Origin: Akkermansiaceae bacterium
GTDB lineage: Bacteria > Verrucomicrobiota > Verrucomicrobiia > Verrucomicrobiales > Akkermansiaceae
Direction of reading: 5' to 3'
Assembly (NCBI GenBank): GCA_030725745.1
Contig: JANRFH010000057.1
Location: 191,218-255,217 of the forward strand
Length of the DNA: 64,000 nucleotides
Numbering within the stretch: the stretch's first letter is position 1; each line of letters starts with the position of its first letter. This document shows, piece after piece, positions 35,348-43,438 of this stretch. The notes below the pieces were generated by a model, which saw nothing but the letters and a program-made list of their open reading frames with translations, searched no databases and was not told where the DNA came from. Both the position numbers and the translations under genes were made by a program.

Positions 35348-37777
35348 TTAGCGATCCCTGTATGGACGCCCTGTAGGGTCGAGCAGTTCCACGTTTACTA
35401 GAAACAGGATTGCCGTCGAATTGTGGTTCTTTGCGCTGGATTGGAACAATCTGCCAACGATGGGCAAATCACCTAATATCGGAGTCTTGTCTTCGACATC
35501 AGTAATCTCATCTTTCATGAGGCCGCCAATGACGATAGTGGATCCATCCATAACCCAGAGATTGCTGTTTGTCTTACTCGTGCTGAAAATCGGCATTAGG
35601 ATTGCGTTCTCAGTGACGACCTGTGTGGTCGGCCCCAAGACAGGATCGGTCACGGTGCTGGTGATGGGGCTTCCGTAGTTCACAAAACCATCGAAATCCG
35701 TGATAGATGGATTGAGCGTCACATCCACGTAGCGCCGGTTAGCATCCGCAACAGGAAGCACTTCGAGGGTTATACCTAAATCACGTTTTTCGAACGCCGT
35801 CGGAGTCGCCGGCGTAACCGGAAAACTACCGGAAGAAGTAATGCCCACAGAATTCGGCAATTCAGGTGGTTCGTATTCGGTCGGGTAGATGAATTCGTCT
35901 ATCACTTGGATGGACGCCGCTTGCCCGCTCCGTGTCGTTACGGATGGCTGTGCCATGAGATCTACTCCGGTCTTCTGGTTCAATCCTCGCATCAGAGTCT
36001 GGACAGTAGCTCCATCTACTACGGCGCTAATTCCCAGTATTCCCGGAGCCCTGTTCTGTGTCTGCGAGCCCCTACTACTACCTGCCGCAATCACTGAATC
36101 GATCGTGCTAGCGCCGATTGCCGCATCTCCGCTGCGGTTGCCTGCTGTGATAGGATTCGTGGGGAAAACGGCTCCAGGCAGCCCCGCAATATCGGAAATT
36201 GGGGATCCGTTTCCTGTCGTTCCACCACTGAGGTTCAGTTGGTTTGCACCGGGAATCCAGCTATCCTTGCCGAACTCGTAAGTATCCAACATCCAATCAA
36301 AACCTAGCTCCTCAAGCTGATTCTGCTGCACCTTGATCATTGTCACCCTGACAGCCACTGACACCGGCTCCGTCTGCGCGATAGCATCTACAATCTGTTC
36401 AATGATATCTAAGTTCGACTTGGTGTTAACCACTCTCAGGGTATTGGTGGCACCATTGAAAGATGCCGAAGCGCCTTCGGGGAAAGTCACACCCTGCTGG
36501 GCAAGAGCCTGTTGTGGGCCGAGCCTTTCTGCAAGCAGTCCGCCTGTCCCCTGGTCTGTATTGAAGACATCTTCCGGCTTTTCCTGATTACCACCCCCGC
36601 TTGACGCGAGATTACTTATGAAATCAGGGGGAACTCTATAGGTTCGGGCGGTGAGTTCCCCTTCACCTGCTCCAGCGGCGGTAATCGTCACCGCGAAATC
36701 GTCGACCCTAAAGCCCGTTCCGGTAACCTCCGTGATGTATTTCAAAATCTGATCAACAGGCACATTACTCACCTGAAGATCAAAGGTTTTAACAAGAATA
36801 CTGCGGGACAATTCTCCGTTTGGATCTCCTAGATCGATTGCAATATTGATCCCCGCCTGTGCGGGATCAGTTGCAAATGTGTCATTCTCAGAAGCGCGAA
36901 GCCTCAGGAGCTCAATGGCTTCTGAAAGGTTCCCTTGATCAAGTCTAAAGTCGGGAATCATGATCCGGCTCAGCTTATTCGCCAGCAGGACATTTTCACG
37001 ATACAAGGAATCGGTACGAACGACTTCCTGCAATTCAGGCAGGTCTATATCTGCCTCTAGCGGCAACTCCCATGCACCATCCACCATGCCAAGCATTTCT
37101 GCTCGCGTGTGATCTTGAGCAGATTGGTAATATGGAGATTTCCGTGCGGAGACCTGTTCCATGCCCCTGCGCGCAGCGGCATTATATGGATCGATGCGGA
37201 GCACAGCTTCATAAAGCTCAGTAGCTTGATCGAACTTCCCTAGATCAAACGCACCTTGCGCGGTGTATAGTAAGCGCCTGACCTGATCGACATTCGCTGC
37301 ATGTTGCTTGGTCAGTGCCGGATTGTATCGGATCGGGTCATCAAGCTCTGCCCGGAAAACACTTGCTGCAGGATCATTCGGAGCAACCGAATCTTCCAAA
37401 ACCTTATCAACGGCAGCCTTCGCGCCATCCATATCGCCACCTCTAGCAAGCAGGCGTCCGTGTTCAATACTTGCCTGGATATAACGCAGCGTTGCGGCAT
37501 TGCGTAACTCGGCAGTTGCCGGTGCATCAGGAAAGGCTTCGCGCGCCGCCGCGTATGCTGCAACTGCTTCTTCATACTTAGCGGCGTTGTAGGCCTCGTC
37601 GCCTTTTTCCAGAAGCATCTGCCCCTCATCGAGCGACATGCGTCTCCTTTCTAGCTCCCTCTGTGCCATCGAAGAACCGTCTCCATACCCTTGCCCGAAC
37701 ACAGCCGTAGACGAGACGAGAGCCAGTGCTAGCACCATAGGGTGACACATAGGCGTTTTTTGAAACAGGTTAGGCAT
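35348..37777 (-). CDS. Type IV pilus-like secretin (Amuc_1098 type)
   Basis: The 809-residue outer-membrane protein has a signal peptide (CHPMVLALALVSSTAVFG) and an N-terminal TPR region (about 40-220; AYNAAKYEEAVAAYAAAREAF, GKFDQATELYEAVLRIDPYN). Secretin N-domains (about 290-480) precede the beta-barrel core with the signature GSTIVIGGLMKDE and DKTPILGDLPIVGRLFQ. TPR plus secretin is the arrangement of Akkermansia Amuc_1098, the outer-membrane pore of a pilus-like system. The usual partners (PilM-, PilN- and PilO-like) are not here. The ATG at 37777 is preferred over the track start at 37804, because a palindrome occupies the space between. Confidence 0.82.
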   Translation of the reverse strand: MPNLFQKTPMCHPMVLALALVSSTAVFGQGYGDGSSMAQRELERRRMSLDEGQMLLEKGDEAYNAAKYEEAVAAYAAAREAFPDAPATAELRNAATLRYIQASIEHGRLLARGGDMDGAKAAVDKVLEDSVAPNDPAASVFRAELDDPIRYNPALTKQHAANVDQVRRLLYTAQGAFDLGKFDQATELYEAVLRIDPYNAAARRGMEQVSARKSPYYQSAQDHTRAEMLGMVDGAWELPLEADIDLPELQEVVRTDSLYRENVLLANKLSRIMIPDFRLDQGNLSEAIELLRLRASENDTFATDPAQAGINIAIDLGDPNGELSRSILVKTFDLQVSNVPVDQILKYITEVTGTGFRVDDFAVTITAAGAGEGELTARTYRVPPDFISNLASSGGGNQEKPEDVFNTDQGTGGLLAERLGPQQALAQQGVTFPEGASASFNGATNTLRVVNTKSNLDIIEQIVDAIAQTEPVSVAVRVTMIKVQQNQLEELGFDWMLDTYEFGKDSWIPGANQLNLSGGTTGNGSPISDIAGLPGAVFPTNPITAGNRSGDAAIGASTIDSVIAAGSSRGSQTQNRAPGILGISAVVDGATVQTLMRGLNQKTGVDLMAQPSVTTRSGQAASIQVIDEFIYPTEYEPPELPNSVGITSSGSFPVTPATPTAFEKRDLGITLEVLPVADANRRYVDVTLNPSITDFDGFVNYGSPITSTVTDPVLGPTTQVVTENAILMPIFSTSKTNSNLWVMDGSTIVIGGLMKDEITDVEDKTPILGDLPIVGRLFQSSAKNHNSTAILFLVNVELLDPTGRPYRDR

Positions 37778-38075
37778 GCAGAGGTTTTGAAAACCTATAG
37801 CCACCCAGCGTGGAAAGGGTAAGCGTAAAATCCGCGAAATTTAAACTTTTCTCAAAGCCTTACAAATACCGGAACACATGCACCGACCGCGTGGACACCG
37901 CCAAGCTCACCATCGGAACTCCAATTGCTCGGAACGACTCCCAACTGCCCTTCTGCGAAAATTACGGATCGCCTTCTCAACTCCCTTCCGCGTCTCGATC
38001 CACCTCAGCTTCCAACGCAACCTTCTGTATTCGCACAAACTCATGCGAACACTGTTCATAAATACACTTTGTCAG
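37778..38075. other. Gap between secretin gene and ribF, with palindrome and a doubtful small ORF
   Basis: A 15-bp palindrome AGGTTTT-G-AAAACCT (37782-37796) lies 4 bp before the secretin ATG and could be an operator or an RNA hairpin near the ribosome site. A 45-codon Arg-rich minus-strand ORF (37907-38044, starting MSLCEYRRLRWKLRW) is too short and compositionally biased to call. The plus-strand ORF 37810-38061 has no protein character. Confidence 0.4.
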
Positions 38076-38993
38076 TCAATGCGAAATTTCGACCGTTCGC
38101 GCGTCCTCAGCATCGTGCCCGATCTGCACTTTCAATTGATCCACCGATTCGAATTTCCGCTCCTCCCGGATGAAACGCAGGAAACTGATTTTCAACACCT
38201 TGCAATAGAGATCCCCATCGAAATCGAGGATATGCACCTCCAGCAATTTTCTCTCCCCTCCAACAGTCGGCCGCACCCCCAGATTCGCCACGCCGCGCCC
38301 GATGCCTTCCACATCCACCGCCCAAACACCATCCTTCGGCATCTGCAAATCACCTGGATCAATGTTTGCCGTAGGGAATCCCAGTTGCCTTCCCAATTTT
38401 CTCCCCTCGATCACTTTGCCGGCCACCTCGTACTTTCTCCCCAACATCTTCTCAACTGCCCCGAAAGCCCCGTCGCGTATGGCTTGTCGGATACGTGTGC
38501 TGCTGATGCGCTCGCCATCCCACATCACCGGTGCCACCGCTTCTAGGCGGAATCCCCTTTCCTCTCCGATCCGCCGCAGCATGCTGACATCTCCCTTCCG
38601 TTTCGCGCCGAAACGCCAATCCTCACCCACGGCGATGGTTTTCACATCTCCCTCAGTAATTTTCATCACAAAATCCTCGGCCTCCATTTTCGCGAAATCC
38701 TCGTCGAAACGGATCACCAGCAGCCCGTCAACGCCGTAGGATTTCACCAACTCCGCCTTTTCATCCAGCGTAGCGAGCAGTGCACCCGGTGCTTTCCCCG
38801 GTGCGATCACCCGGATCGGATGCGGGGAAAAAGTCACCACAAACGACTTCCCCCCCTCCGCACGCGCTGCTTCCACAGCTCGGGAAATCACCACCTGATG
38901 CCCCACGTGCACCCCGTCGAAAACCCCTAGCGCCAGATGCAGCTGCACTTCCTGCGCAGCCAGCTCATCCAGACTGTCGAGGCGTATCGGCAT
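38076..38993 (-). CDS. ribF: Bifunctional riboflavin kinase / FAD synthetase
   Basis: The 305-residue protein has an N-terminal FAD synthetase nucleotidyltransferase fold with the ALGVFDGVHVGHQVVI motif and the ISSTRIRQAIRDG motif. The C-terminal riboflavin kinase domain has GRKLGRQLGFPTANI. It makes FMN and then FAD from riboflavin in the cytoplasm. The start at 38993 replaces the track start because the upstream 54 codons overlap truB in another frame. It follows truB by 5 bp, an order common in bacteria. Confidence 0.95.
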   Translation of the reverse strand: MPIRLDSLDELAAQEVQLHLALGVFDGVHVGHQVVISRAVEAARAEGGKSFVVTFSPHPIRVIAPGKAPGALLATLDEKAELVKSYGVDGLLVIRFDEDFAKMEAEDFVMKITEGDVKTIAVGEDWRFGAKRKGDVSMLRRIGEERGFRLEAVAPVMWDGERISSTRIRQAIRDGAFGAVEKMLGRKYEVAGKVIEGRKLGRQLGFPTANIDPGDLQMPKDGVWAVDVEGIGRGVANLGVRPTVGGERKLLEVHILDFDGDLYCKVLKISFLRFIREERKFESVDQLKVQIGHDAEDARTVEISH

Positions 38994-38998
38994 GGCGA

Positions 38999-39733
38999 CT
39001 AGGCTCCCCTCATCAGGGAAATTTCCGCCAGCGAAATCATGGCTGTCGCAAGCACCACAGGATCCGGCTCCTTCAGTTGGGCAACCGTCACGGCACGTTC
39101 CAAGGTAAACTTCCCGGAGTTCGTCCGACGCAGCGCGCTGAGATGCCCACCGCAACCCAGCTTCTCGCCGATGTCATTTGCATAAGTCCTCACGTAAAAA
39201 CCCTTCGAGCATTCCACCCGGAAGTCAATTTCCGGCAACTCTGTGCGGCTGATCTGATATCCAGTGACACGCACCGGCCGCAGCTTGCGCTCCACTTCTT
39301 GTCCCTTGCGAGCCATCTTGTAGAGCGGCACACCACCCATTTTGATCGCGGAAACCATCGGTGGAAGTTGCTCATACTCACCTTTAAAAGCATCGAACGC
39401 ACCTTTGATTTCCTCCTCGGAATAATCACCCACCTCACGCGTTTCAAGCACCTCGCCTTGGCGATCTTGGGTGCTCGTGCGCTCGCCCAGCGTGAGGGTG
39501 CCTTCATAGACCTTGTCCTCGCTCATCAGAAGATCCTGAATCTTCGTCGCTTTCCCGATCACCAGCATCAGCAGCCCGGTAGCCATCGGATCAAGCGTGC
39601 CACAATGGCCGATCTTCTTGGTATTCAGTGCACGCCTCGCAATTGCCACCACATCGTGTGACGTCATATCCGGAGCCTTGTCCACCAGCAGAACCCCGCT
39701 CGGCCCCGTGTATTCTTCGTTTTTCCTTCTCAT
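38999..39733 (-). CDS. truB: tRNA pseudouridine(55) synthase
   Basis: The 244-residue protein has the TruB active-site text HCGTLDPMATGLLMLVIGKATK with catalytic Asp, plus VSAIKMGGVPLYKMARKG and KGFYVRTYANDIGEKL. It isomerises U55 in the T-loop of tRNAs. AAGGAT just before the ATG at 39733 supports this start. It is somewhat shorter than E. coli TruB (314 aa), lacking most of the C-terminal PUA extension, as is common outside proteobacteria. It lies in the order nrnA-truB-ribF; rbfA, the usual fourth member, is absent from the window. Confidence 0.95.
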   Translation of the reverse strand: MRRKNEEYTGPSGVLLVDKAPDMTSHDVVAIARRALNTKKIGHCGTLDPMATGLLMLVIGKATKIQDLLMSEDKVYEGTLTLGERTSTQDRQGEVLETREVGDYSEEEIKGAFDAFKGEYEQLPPMVSAIKMGGVPLYKMARKGQEVERKLRPVRVTGYQISRTELPEIDFRVECSKGFYVRTYANDIGEKLGCGGHLSALRRTNSGKFTLERAVTVAQLKEPDPVVLATAMISLAEISLMRGA

Positions 39734-39746
39734 ATTATCCTTAAAT

Positions 39747-40742
39747 TCAATTTCCTCCAGCCATCGACTCGCCGAGCGCAGCCAAGACCTTCGCCTTCGC
39801 CTCCACCATCGGCCCCGGCATACGGATGCCTGCTGCCAATGCATGTCCTCCGCCCCCGAACTGAAGCGCCACTTCGCATACATTCACTCCCTTGTCCTTC
39901 GAGCGCATCGAGACACGGATCTTACCACCGTCCAGCTCCTCGAAAAACACCGCCACACGCACTCCACGAACGCCACGGATCAGATCGATCAGCCCCTCGC
40001 TATCGTCAGGCTGGAGTTTCAGATCCACCTGTGTCTGATGCAGCAGCTCCCAGTGAGCGAGTTGCCCATCAGCTGAAATATCCAGCGTGTTCAGCAACGC
40101 CCGCATCAACTCAAGACGGCGATACGGATGGTTGTCATAGGTATCCGCATTGATTTTACCGACGTCCAGCCCCTGTCGGATCAGATCCGCACCCATCTCG
40201 TAGGTCTCCGCCGTCGTCGATCCATATTGGAACGAACCCGTGTCCGTGGACACCGCCACGTAGATCGCATCGCGCGTCTCTTCGGGAATCGGCATCTCCA
40301 GTGCCTTGATGAGTTCGTAAAGAATCTGCCCCGTCGCGGGCTTGGTACCGTCGATCAGATTCACATCGCCGTAGCACGGATTGGAAATATGATGGTCGAT
40401 GTTGATCCACACTTTCGCCTTGCCTGCCGCCACCAGAGAATTCTCACCAAGCCTCGGCTTCGTAGCGGTATCCACCGCAATCGCCACATCAGCGTCCACC
40501 GGCTCGGATGGTGGCTGTGTAACGACCTCGGAACCTTTCATGAACTCCAGGCTCTCCGGCACCCCATCCTCGTTGACTAGATAGACCGTCTTGCCCATCG
40601 CCTTAAGGGAAAATCCCAGAGCTAGCTGAGAACCTATCGCATCACCATCCGGGCGCACATGGCTCATGATGATGAAACTCTCGTGAGCCGCGATCACCTT
40701 CGCGATCTCTGAGTAAACTTCCGCTGTCTTTTCCATGTTCAT
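39747..40742 (-). CDS. nrnA: Bifunctional oligoribonuclease / PAP phosphatase, DHH family
   Basis: The 331-residue protein has the DHH phosphoesterase motifs VRPDGDAIGSQ, AVDTA and IDHHIS in domain 1 and the DHHA1 motif FGGGGHALAAGIRM at the C-terminus. These bind two metal ions and hydrolyse short oligoribonucleotides and phosphoadenosine phosphate. It is the first gene of the nrnA-truB-ribF operon and is 13 bp from truB. Met1 and Met3 are alternative starts. NrnA commonly stands beside truB in many phyla, so the assignment fits its context. Confidence 0.92.
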   Translation of the reverse strand: MNMEKTAEVYSEIAKVIAAHESFIIMSHVRPDGDAIGSQLALGFSLKAMGKTVYLVNEDGVPESLEFMKGSEVVTQPPSEPVDADVAIAVDTATKPRLGENSLVAAGKAKVWINIDHHISNPCYGDVNLIDGTKPATGQILYELIKALEMPIPEETRDAIYVAVSTDTGSFQYGSTTAETYEMGADLIRQGLDVGKINADTYDNHPYRRLELMRALLNTLDISADGQLAHWELLHQTQVDLKLQPDDSEGLIDLIRGVRGVRVAVFFEELDGGKIRVSMRSKDKGVNVCEVALQFGGGGHALAAGIRMPGPMVEAKAKVLAALGESMAGGN

Positions 40743-41100
40743 AAATCTTCCCCCCGCACCGGGGCGCGGATTCTCCCCACAAGTCCCGGTGAAGCAAGGA
40801 CAAAGGGAATCTCCCCGAGGCTGGAAATCCTACCCATTTAAGACCCTTTAATTCAAAATACCAACGCCACAAGTCTCACAGGTTCAGGCATTTGCACAAA
40901 AAGCTAAAGCTCCGGCCATTTACACCACCTCCAAAAGCACTTCCAAAACACGAATGAGCACAAATCAAAGATGTGTTCTAAAGAACAAATTTTCCGGACT
41001 TTCCCACCAAAACAGTCTTGCCCAATGCTGGTCAAACCTTCATCAAACGCCCGTGCGCGACCTTTCAGCAAATCCTGCTTGGCAAGAGGAGGATCTCGGC
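40743..41100. other. Divergent intergenic region between nrnA and the cystathionine synthase gene
   Basis: No gene is seen in this 358-bp gap. The track extends the downstream ORF to 40954, but the added 49 residues look non-coding and the ribosome site at 41087 favours 41101. A small GTTCT-AAA-GAAC hairpin is visible. No riboswitch class was recognised by eye. Confidence 0.5.
41087..41093 (+). promoter_or_regulatory. Strong ribosome-binding site fixing the 41101 start
   Basis: AGGAGGA lies 7 nt before the ATG at 41101. Strong sites are rare in this window, so it decides this start over the track start at 40954. Confidence 0.8.
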
Positions 41101-42516
41101 ATGCCACTGCCCGATACCACTCATGCCTGCTCCGTCTGCCTCCCTACTTGGGATGCAGTCGTCGGCTATGAGGAAGGCAGGGAAAAAGTCATTCGTCGCC
41201 TCCGCACCGGATACCCACGTTTTTTCAAACACCCCATCGTCGAGCGTCTCTTCGACAACACCCGCACGGAACTCGCTTCCGACGGCGAAGACATCCTCAT
41301 TCTGCCAACTAAACTTTCAGCTCAACGAGCCCACCGCTGGCTCGAACGCCTCGCTGAAACCGCCATCCGCAGCACTTCCTTCGGAGGCTTTCAGGTGCTT
41401 ATTTTCCCAGAAAAAGCCAAGAAGCTAGCCGATCACTACTGGCGCTTCTCCGGTGAAATCGTCTCCTCCCGCCAAGCCCAAGATTCGCTCCATGGCGACA
41501 TCCGAGAAGGAAACAAATCCCACCTCCTTTCTCGCGCCGTCGCAAAACTCAATGGCGGAGACCCCGAAAACTGCTTCATTTTCTCCAGCGGCATCTCCGC
41601 AGCACTCTCCGCCCTCCGCTCTCTCCCAGGTATCCGCGACGGCAAAAAAACCCTCCAGATCGAATTCCCTTACGTCGATTCCCTGAAAATCCAGGAACGC
41701 TTCGGCAACGGCGTTGTTTACCTGAACGAAGCCTCTGGCGAATCCTTCGACGAAGCCCTCCAGCGCATTCGCGCGGGTGAGTTCGCCGGTGTCTTTACCG
41801 AGATCCCCTCTAATCCCCTGCTCCGCACTCTCGATCTCAAGCGCGTCTCGGAATCTTGCCGCTTCTCGCGCACGCCTCTCGTCCTCGATGATTCATCCGT
41901 CGGCCCTCTCAATGTCGATGTCCTACCACTAGCCGACATCCTCACCTCCTCTCTCACGAAATGGGTTTCCGGAGCTGGCGACGTCATGGCCGGAGCTCTT
42001 ACCATCAATACGAATTCCCCACACGCCAACGATCTCAGGAACTCGATCGCCGAGGATGCAGCAGATTGTGCCCCGCTCTACATCGCCGATGCCGAAGTCC
42101 TCCTCTCAAATATCAAGGGCTACGCAAAACGAAATACGAGTATCAATAAATCAGCTCTAGCTCTGGTAGAATTCCTCAAAGAACATCCCGCCATCGACAA
42201 AGTCTGGCACCCATCCGTGACGGAGACCGCAAACTACGATGCCATCAAAAGGAAAAACGGCGGCTACGGTGGACTTATCTCGATTTCCCTCACTGCGCCG
42301 AAAAAGGCACCGAAGGTTTACGACTCTCTCCGCCTCTCGAAAGGCCCCTCTTTCGGCACCCCTTTCACCCTCGTCTGCCCCTACACCCTGCTCGCGCACT
42401 ACGATGAGCTAAAATGGACGGAAGACTGCGGCGTCCCAACAAATCTGATCCGCATTTCCGTAGGCCTCGAACCCACCGAAACCATCATCAAGGCATTCGA
42501 AGACGCATTGTCGTAA
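41101..42516 (+). CDS. Cystathionine gamma-synthase-like PLP enzyme (STR2-like)
   Basis: The 471-residue Cys/Met-metabolism PLP enzyme has the Schiff-base lysine in SSLTKWVSGAGD (about residue 290). The N-terminal text HACSVCLPTWDAVVGYEEG resembles the fungal STR2/met-7 group more than E. coli MetB. It probably joins an activated homoserine and cysteine to give cystathionine in methionine synthesis, although other gamma-replacement reactions are possible. It is monocistronic and converges on the TraB-like gene with 1 bp between. Confidence 0.8.
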   Translation: MPLPDTTHACSVCLPTWDAVVGYEEGREKVIRRLRTGYPRFFKHPIVERLFDNTRTELASDGEDILILPTKLSAQRAHRWLERLAETAIRSTSFGGFQVLIFPEKAKKLADHYWRFSGEIVSSRQAQDSLHGDIREGNKSHLLSRAVAKLNGGDPENCFIFSSGISAALSALRSLPGIRDGKKTLQIEFPYVDSLKIQERFGNGVVYLNEASGESFDEALQRIRAGEFAGVFTEIPSNPLLRTLDLKRVSESCRFSRTPLVLDDSSVGPLNVDVLPLADILTSSLTKWVSGAGDVMAGALTINTNSPHANDLRNSIAEDAADCAPLYIADAEVLLSNIKGYAKRNTSINKSALALVEFLKEHPAIDKVWHPSVTETANYDAIKRKNGGYGGLISISLTAPKKAPKVYDSLRLSKGPSFGTPFTLVCPYTLLAHYDELKWTEDCGVPTNLIRISVGLEPTETIIKAFEDALS

Positions 42517-42517
42517 G

Positions 42518-43372
42518 TCATTCCTGATTGGCCACCCGCCACGCGGTCAGCCATTTTTCGGAAACCCTCTCGAAGCCCATCTCAAGCATGCGCCTCTCCA
42601 TATCCGGGAAATGCGCGGCACCGTAGAAGATGCCGATCTTTTTATTCCCCTCGCCGATCTCACGCTCCAGCACCTGCATGCATTTTGCATTCCTATCGGC
42701 AATGATCACATTCTCACCTCCCACAGAATCAATCTGAGTGTCACCCGCCGCCATCGTGTGCATCAGCTCCAGCTTCACCAGATCTGATCTCCCCGTCAGT
42801 ATCCCACGCATCAAGCGAATCGAATTCGGATCTTTCTCAGGTTTCTCAGCGGAAAGCCCCGCTTGGATCATGAAACTCAGCATCGACTCACCCCGCTCCT
42901 CCTGCAACGCCTCGAACTCCTTCATCGTCAGGTCTGCGTGGACGAAATTCTCGGCAAAATAATCGATCAATGCCCCCTGCCCCGAGAGACCCAGCGCTTT
43001 TTCCATCGCCCCATAAAGCTTCCCCAGCCCAGCTAGCTTGTTTTCCTCCTTTTCTGCCGGTTCCTCAACTAACGCCGGTTTTTTACCCCCACCCAGATTC
43101 TCCCCACCCACCATCTCAAACAACAGCACCTCGTAATTCTCGAACCACTTGTTGAGAAACTCGTAGTAATGTTTGTCCGCTATGTGTATCGCCCCGATCA
43201 AATCCACCCGCACCCCATCCTTTTCATAGCCAAACACCGCCGTCTGCAGCTTGGTTGATTCCTCGGTCTCCTTCACACGGATGAAATCACCCGCAATACT
43301 CTCCTCTCCCGTTGCCACCAACATACTGGCGATCATCGCAACAGTGCGAGCCCACGACATTTTGATTTTCAT
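42518..43372 (-). CDS. Secreted TraB/PrgY/TIKI-like protein
   Basis: The 284-residue protein has a hydrophobic N-terminus that could be a signal peptide (KIKMSWARTVAMIASMLVA). Family text is visible as VDLIGAIHIADKHYYEFL near residue 55 and KKIGIFYGAAHFPDMERRML near the C-terminus. The paired G-x-I-H and G-x-x-H motifs are the hallmark of the TraB/TIKI/ChaN-like metalloprotease-type fold. The start at 43372 replaces the track start at 43450, which would overlap ispG. The substrate is unknown. Confidence 0.7.
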   Translation of the reverse strand: MKIKMSWARTVAMIASMLVATGEESIAGDFIRVKETEESTKLQTAVFGYEKDGVRVDLIGAIHIADKHYYEFLNKWFENYEVLLFEMVGGENLGGGKKPALVEEPAEKEENKLAGLGKLYGAMEKALGLSGQGALIDYFAENFVHADLTMKEFEALQEERGESMLSFMIQAGLSAEKPEKDPNSIRLMRGILTGRSDLVKLELMHTMAAGDTQIDSVGGENVIIADRNAKCMQVLEREIGEGNKKIGIFYGAAHFPDMERRMLEMGFERVSEKWLTAWRVANQE

Positions 43373-43438
43373 GGAGAGATTTTCGCACCGCATCCCGTCA
43401 TTGCCCACGGAAATTTTCCAGTCTATCCTCCCACGCCC

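Noticed and set aside
37907-38044. 45-codon Arg-rich ORF on the minus strand between ribF and the secretin gene
   Set aside because: Too short, compositionally biased and without a recognised family or ribosome site.
40954-41100. N-terminal extension of the cystathionine synthase ORF
   Set aside because: The added 49 residues look non-coding, and AGGAGGA sits 7 nt before the ATG at 41101.
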